A DNA stretch of 64,000 bases from Salipiger thiooxidans (lineage in GTDB: Bacteria; Pseudomonadota; Alphaproteobacteria; Rhodobacterales; Rhodobacteraceae), in NCBI RefSeq assembly GCF_900102075.1, contig NZ_FNAV01000019.1, positions 1-64,000 on the forward strand, in the 5' to 3' direction. The notes under the pieces were generated by a model, which worked only from the letters and a program-made list of their open reading frames with translations, was not told where the DNA came from and did not search any database. How positions within the stretch are numbered: the stretch's first letter is position 1; each line of letters starts with the position of its first letter. Made by a program: the position numbers and the translations under genes. Shown here piece by piece: positions 63,122 to 64,000 of this stretch.

Positions 63122-64000
63122 ATGTCGCTGAGCTATCTCCAGACCTCGCTTGATCGGATCGATGCCGCCGCGCGCGACGATGTCATCGAGATATGTATCA
63201 ACCCTGACGGCACCTGCTGGGGCGAATTCCAGGGCGATCATTTCATGCGGAAGCTGGATCAGACGCTGACCGCAACCGAAGTGAAGGACCTCGGCAACCA
63301 GATCGCTTCCTCCGCCAACACTACGATGAGCAAGGACCGCCCCATCGTCTCCGTCTCGATCACCTACAAGGGCCGCCCGATCCGGGCGCAGGTCATCACC
63401 CCGCCAGCCGTGCTCTCAGCCATGTCGATCAGCCTTCGGTTCTTCTCAAGCCTGCCGCTCGACGGGATCACCCTCGATTTCCTCTATGGCAAGGAACGCA
63501 AACTGGAAGAACTTCGCCTCGAGAAAACCCGCGAACTGCGCGAAGTGGTGGCCGCGGGCGCCATCGATGATGCACTTGCCTTCTGTGTCGACAACAAGCT
63601 CAACATGATCGTCTCGGGCGGCACGTCCACCGGCAAGACCGTCGCCGCGCGCAAGATCCTCTCGCACGTGCCAACAGAAGAACGCATCGTCACCATTGAG
63701 GAAGCGGCCGAGCTTCTGCCGACCCAGCCCAATGCCGTGACCCTCATCGCCAACCGCGACGCGGAATTCCAAACCGCCGATGTGCTTCTGACCGCGACGC
63801 TGCGCATGCGCCCGGACCGCATCATCCTCGGCGAAGTGCGCGGCAAGGAGGCCATGACCTTCCTCGAGGCGATAAACACCGGTCATGGCGGGTCAATGAC
63901 CACGCTGCACGCCGAAACCCCGCAACTTGCCGTGCAGCGCCTCGCAATCGCCGCGCTCAAGACCGAGATCCCAATGACCTATGCTGACATGATCCAGTAC
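63122..64000 (+). CDS. virB11: VirB11-type T4SS ATPase, 3'-truncated by window edge
   Basis: The visible 293 residues have Walker A in VSGGTSTGKTVAARKIL (about 164-180), the Asp-box TIEEAAELLP, and the Walker B region DRIILGEVRGKEAM, followed by TGHGGSMTTLHAETP, the His-box. These are the hallmarks of VirB11 hexameric ATPases. The start lies 4 bp after the virB10 stop. The frame continues past base 64000. Confidence 0.95.
   Translation, partial: MSLSYLQTSLDRIDAAARDDVIEICINPDGTCWGEFQGDHFMRKLDQTLTATEVKDLGNQIASSANTTMSKDRPIVSVSITYKGRPIRAQVITPPAVLSAMSISLRFFSSLPLDGITLDFLYGKERKLEELRLEKTRELREVVAAGAIDDALAFCVDNKLNMIVSGGTSTGKTVAARKILSHVPTEERIVTIEEAAELLPTQPNAVTLIANRDAEFQTADVLLTATLRMRPDRIILGEVRGKEAMTFLEAINTGHGGSMTTLHAETPQLAVQRLAIAALKTEIPMTYADMIQY

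Overview
The window is GC-rich DNA from an alphaproteobacterium, most likely a Rhodobacteraceae (Roseobacter-group) replicon and probably a plasmid. Signs of this are a plasmid-type RHE_PE00001-family DNA-binding protein at the left edge, several transposable elements, a large metal-resistance island and a VirB-type type IV secretion (conjugation) operon running off the right edge. No rRNA, tRNA, CRISPR array or replication origin was seen.

Left arm (1-8704): a TetR regulator faces a catabolic operon of a three-subunit molybdenum hydroxylase (FAD, 2Fe-2S and molybdopterin subunits), a CoxG-like protein and a tripartite TRAP transporter. Two near-palindromic boxes between regulator and operon are the likely TetR operators.

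Mobile block (8804-13685): an IS110-type transposase is cut off by a complete TniA-TniB-TniQ transposon, whose terminal inverted repeats (9346-9370 and 13661-13685) I could match by eye. An IS5-type element sits inside tniQ. The right end of the transposon cuts into a multicopper oxidase gene, so the flanks are two unrelated broken genes with no target duplication.

Metal island (13686-51949): two regulons can be separated by their MerR-type promoters, all with a 19-bp spacer. From 17.8 to 32.5 kb the promoters carry boxes of the CTCTAG-N3-CTAGAG type, as for CadR/PbrR/ZntR regulators, and the region encodes a CadR-like regulator, a Zn/Cd/Pb P-type ATPase, two cation diffusion facilitators and a ZIP transporter. 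It also encodes many envelope enzymes: two L,D-transpeptidases, LspA, Lnt, an M23 peptidase and a transglutaminase-like protein, plus Sco, PCuAC, DsbA, DsbB and DUF411 proteins. From 32.7 to 51.9 kb the boxes are CueR-like (TTCCAG-N3-CTGGAA) and the genes are copper genes: CueR, two Cu P-type ATPases, CopZ, two multicopper oxidases, a CusC-like TolC protein without CusAB, a cupredoxin-CusF fusion, DUF411, cytochrome c, Sco, CcdA and thioredoxin-fold proteins, and several small Met-, Cys- or His-rich proteins. A module of multicopper oxidase, DUF411 and cytochrome c occurs twice. The left copy is damaged by the transposon and by a second IS5-type element.

Conjugation region (52090-64000): small exported or hypothetical proteins and an XRE regulator precede a tightly overlapping operon: a VirB1-like lytic transglycosylase, VirB2, VirB3, VirB4, a VirB7-like lipoprotein, a second transglycosylase that looks like a VirB5/VirB1 chimera, VirB5, VirB8, VirB9, VirB10 and partial VirB11. 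No virB6 lies at its usual place between virB5 and virB8.

All assignments come from reading the sequence. No database search was possible.
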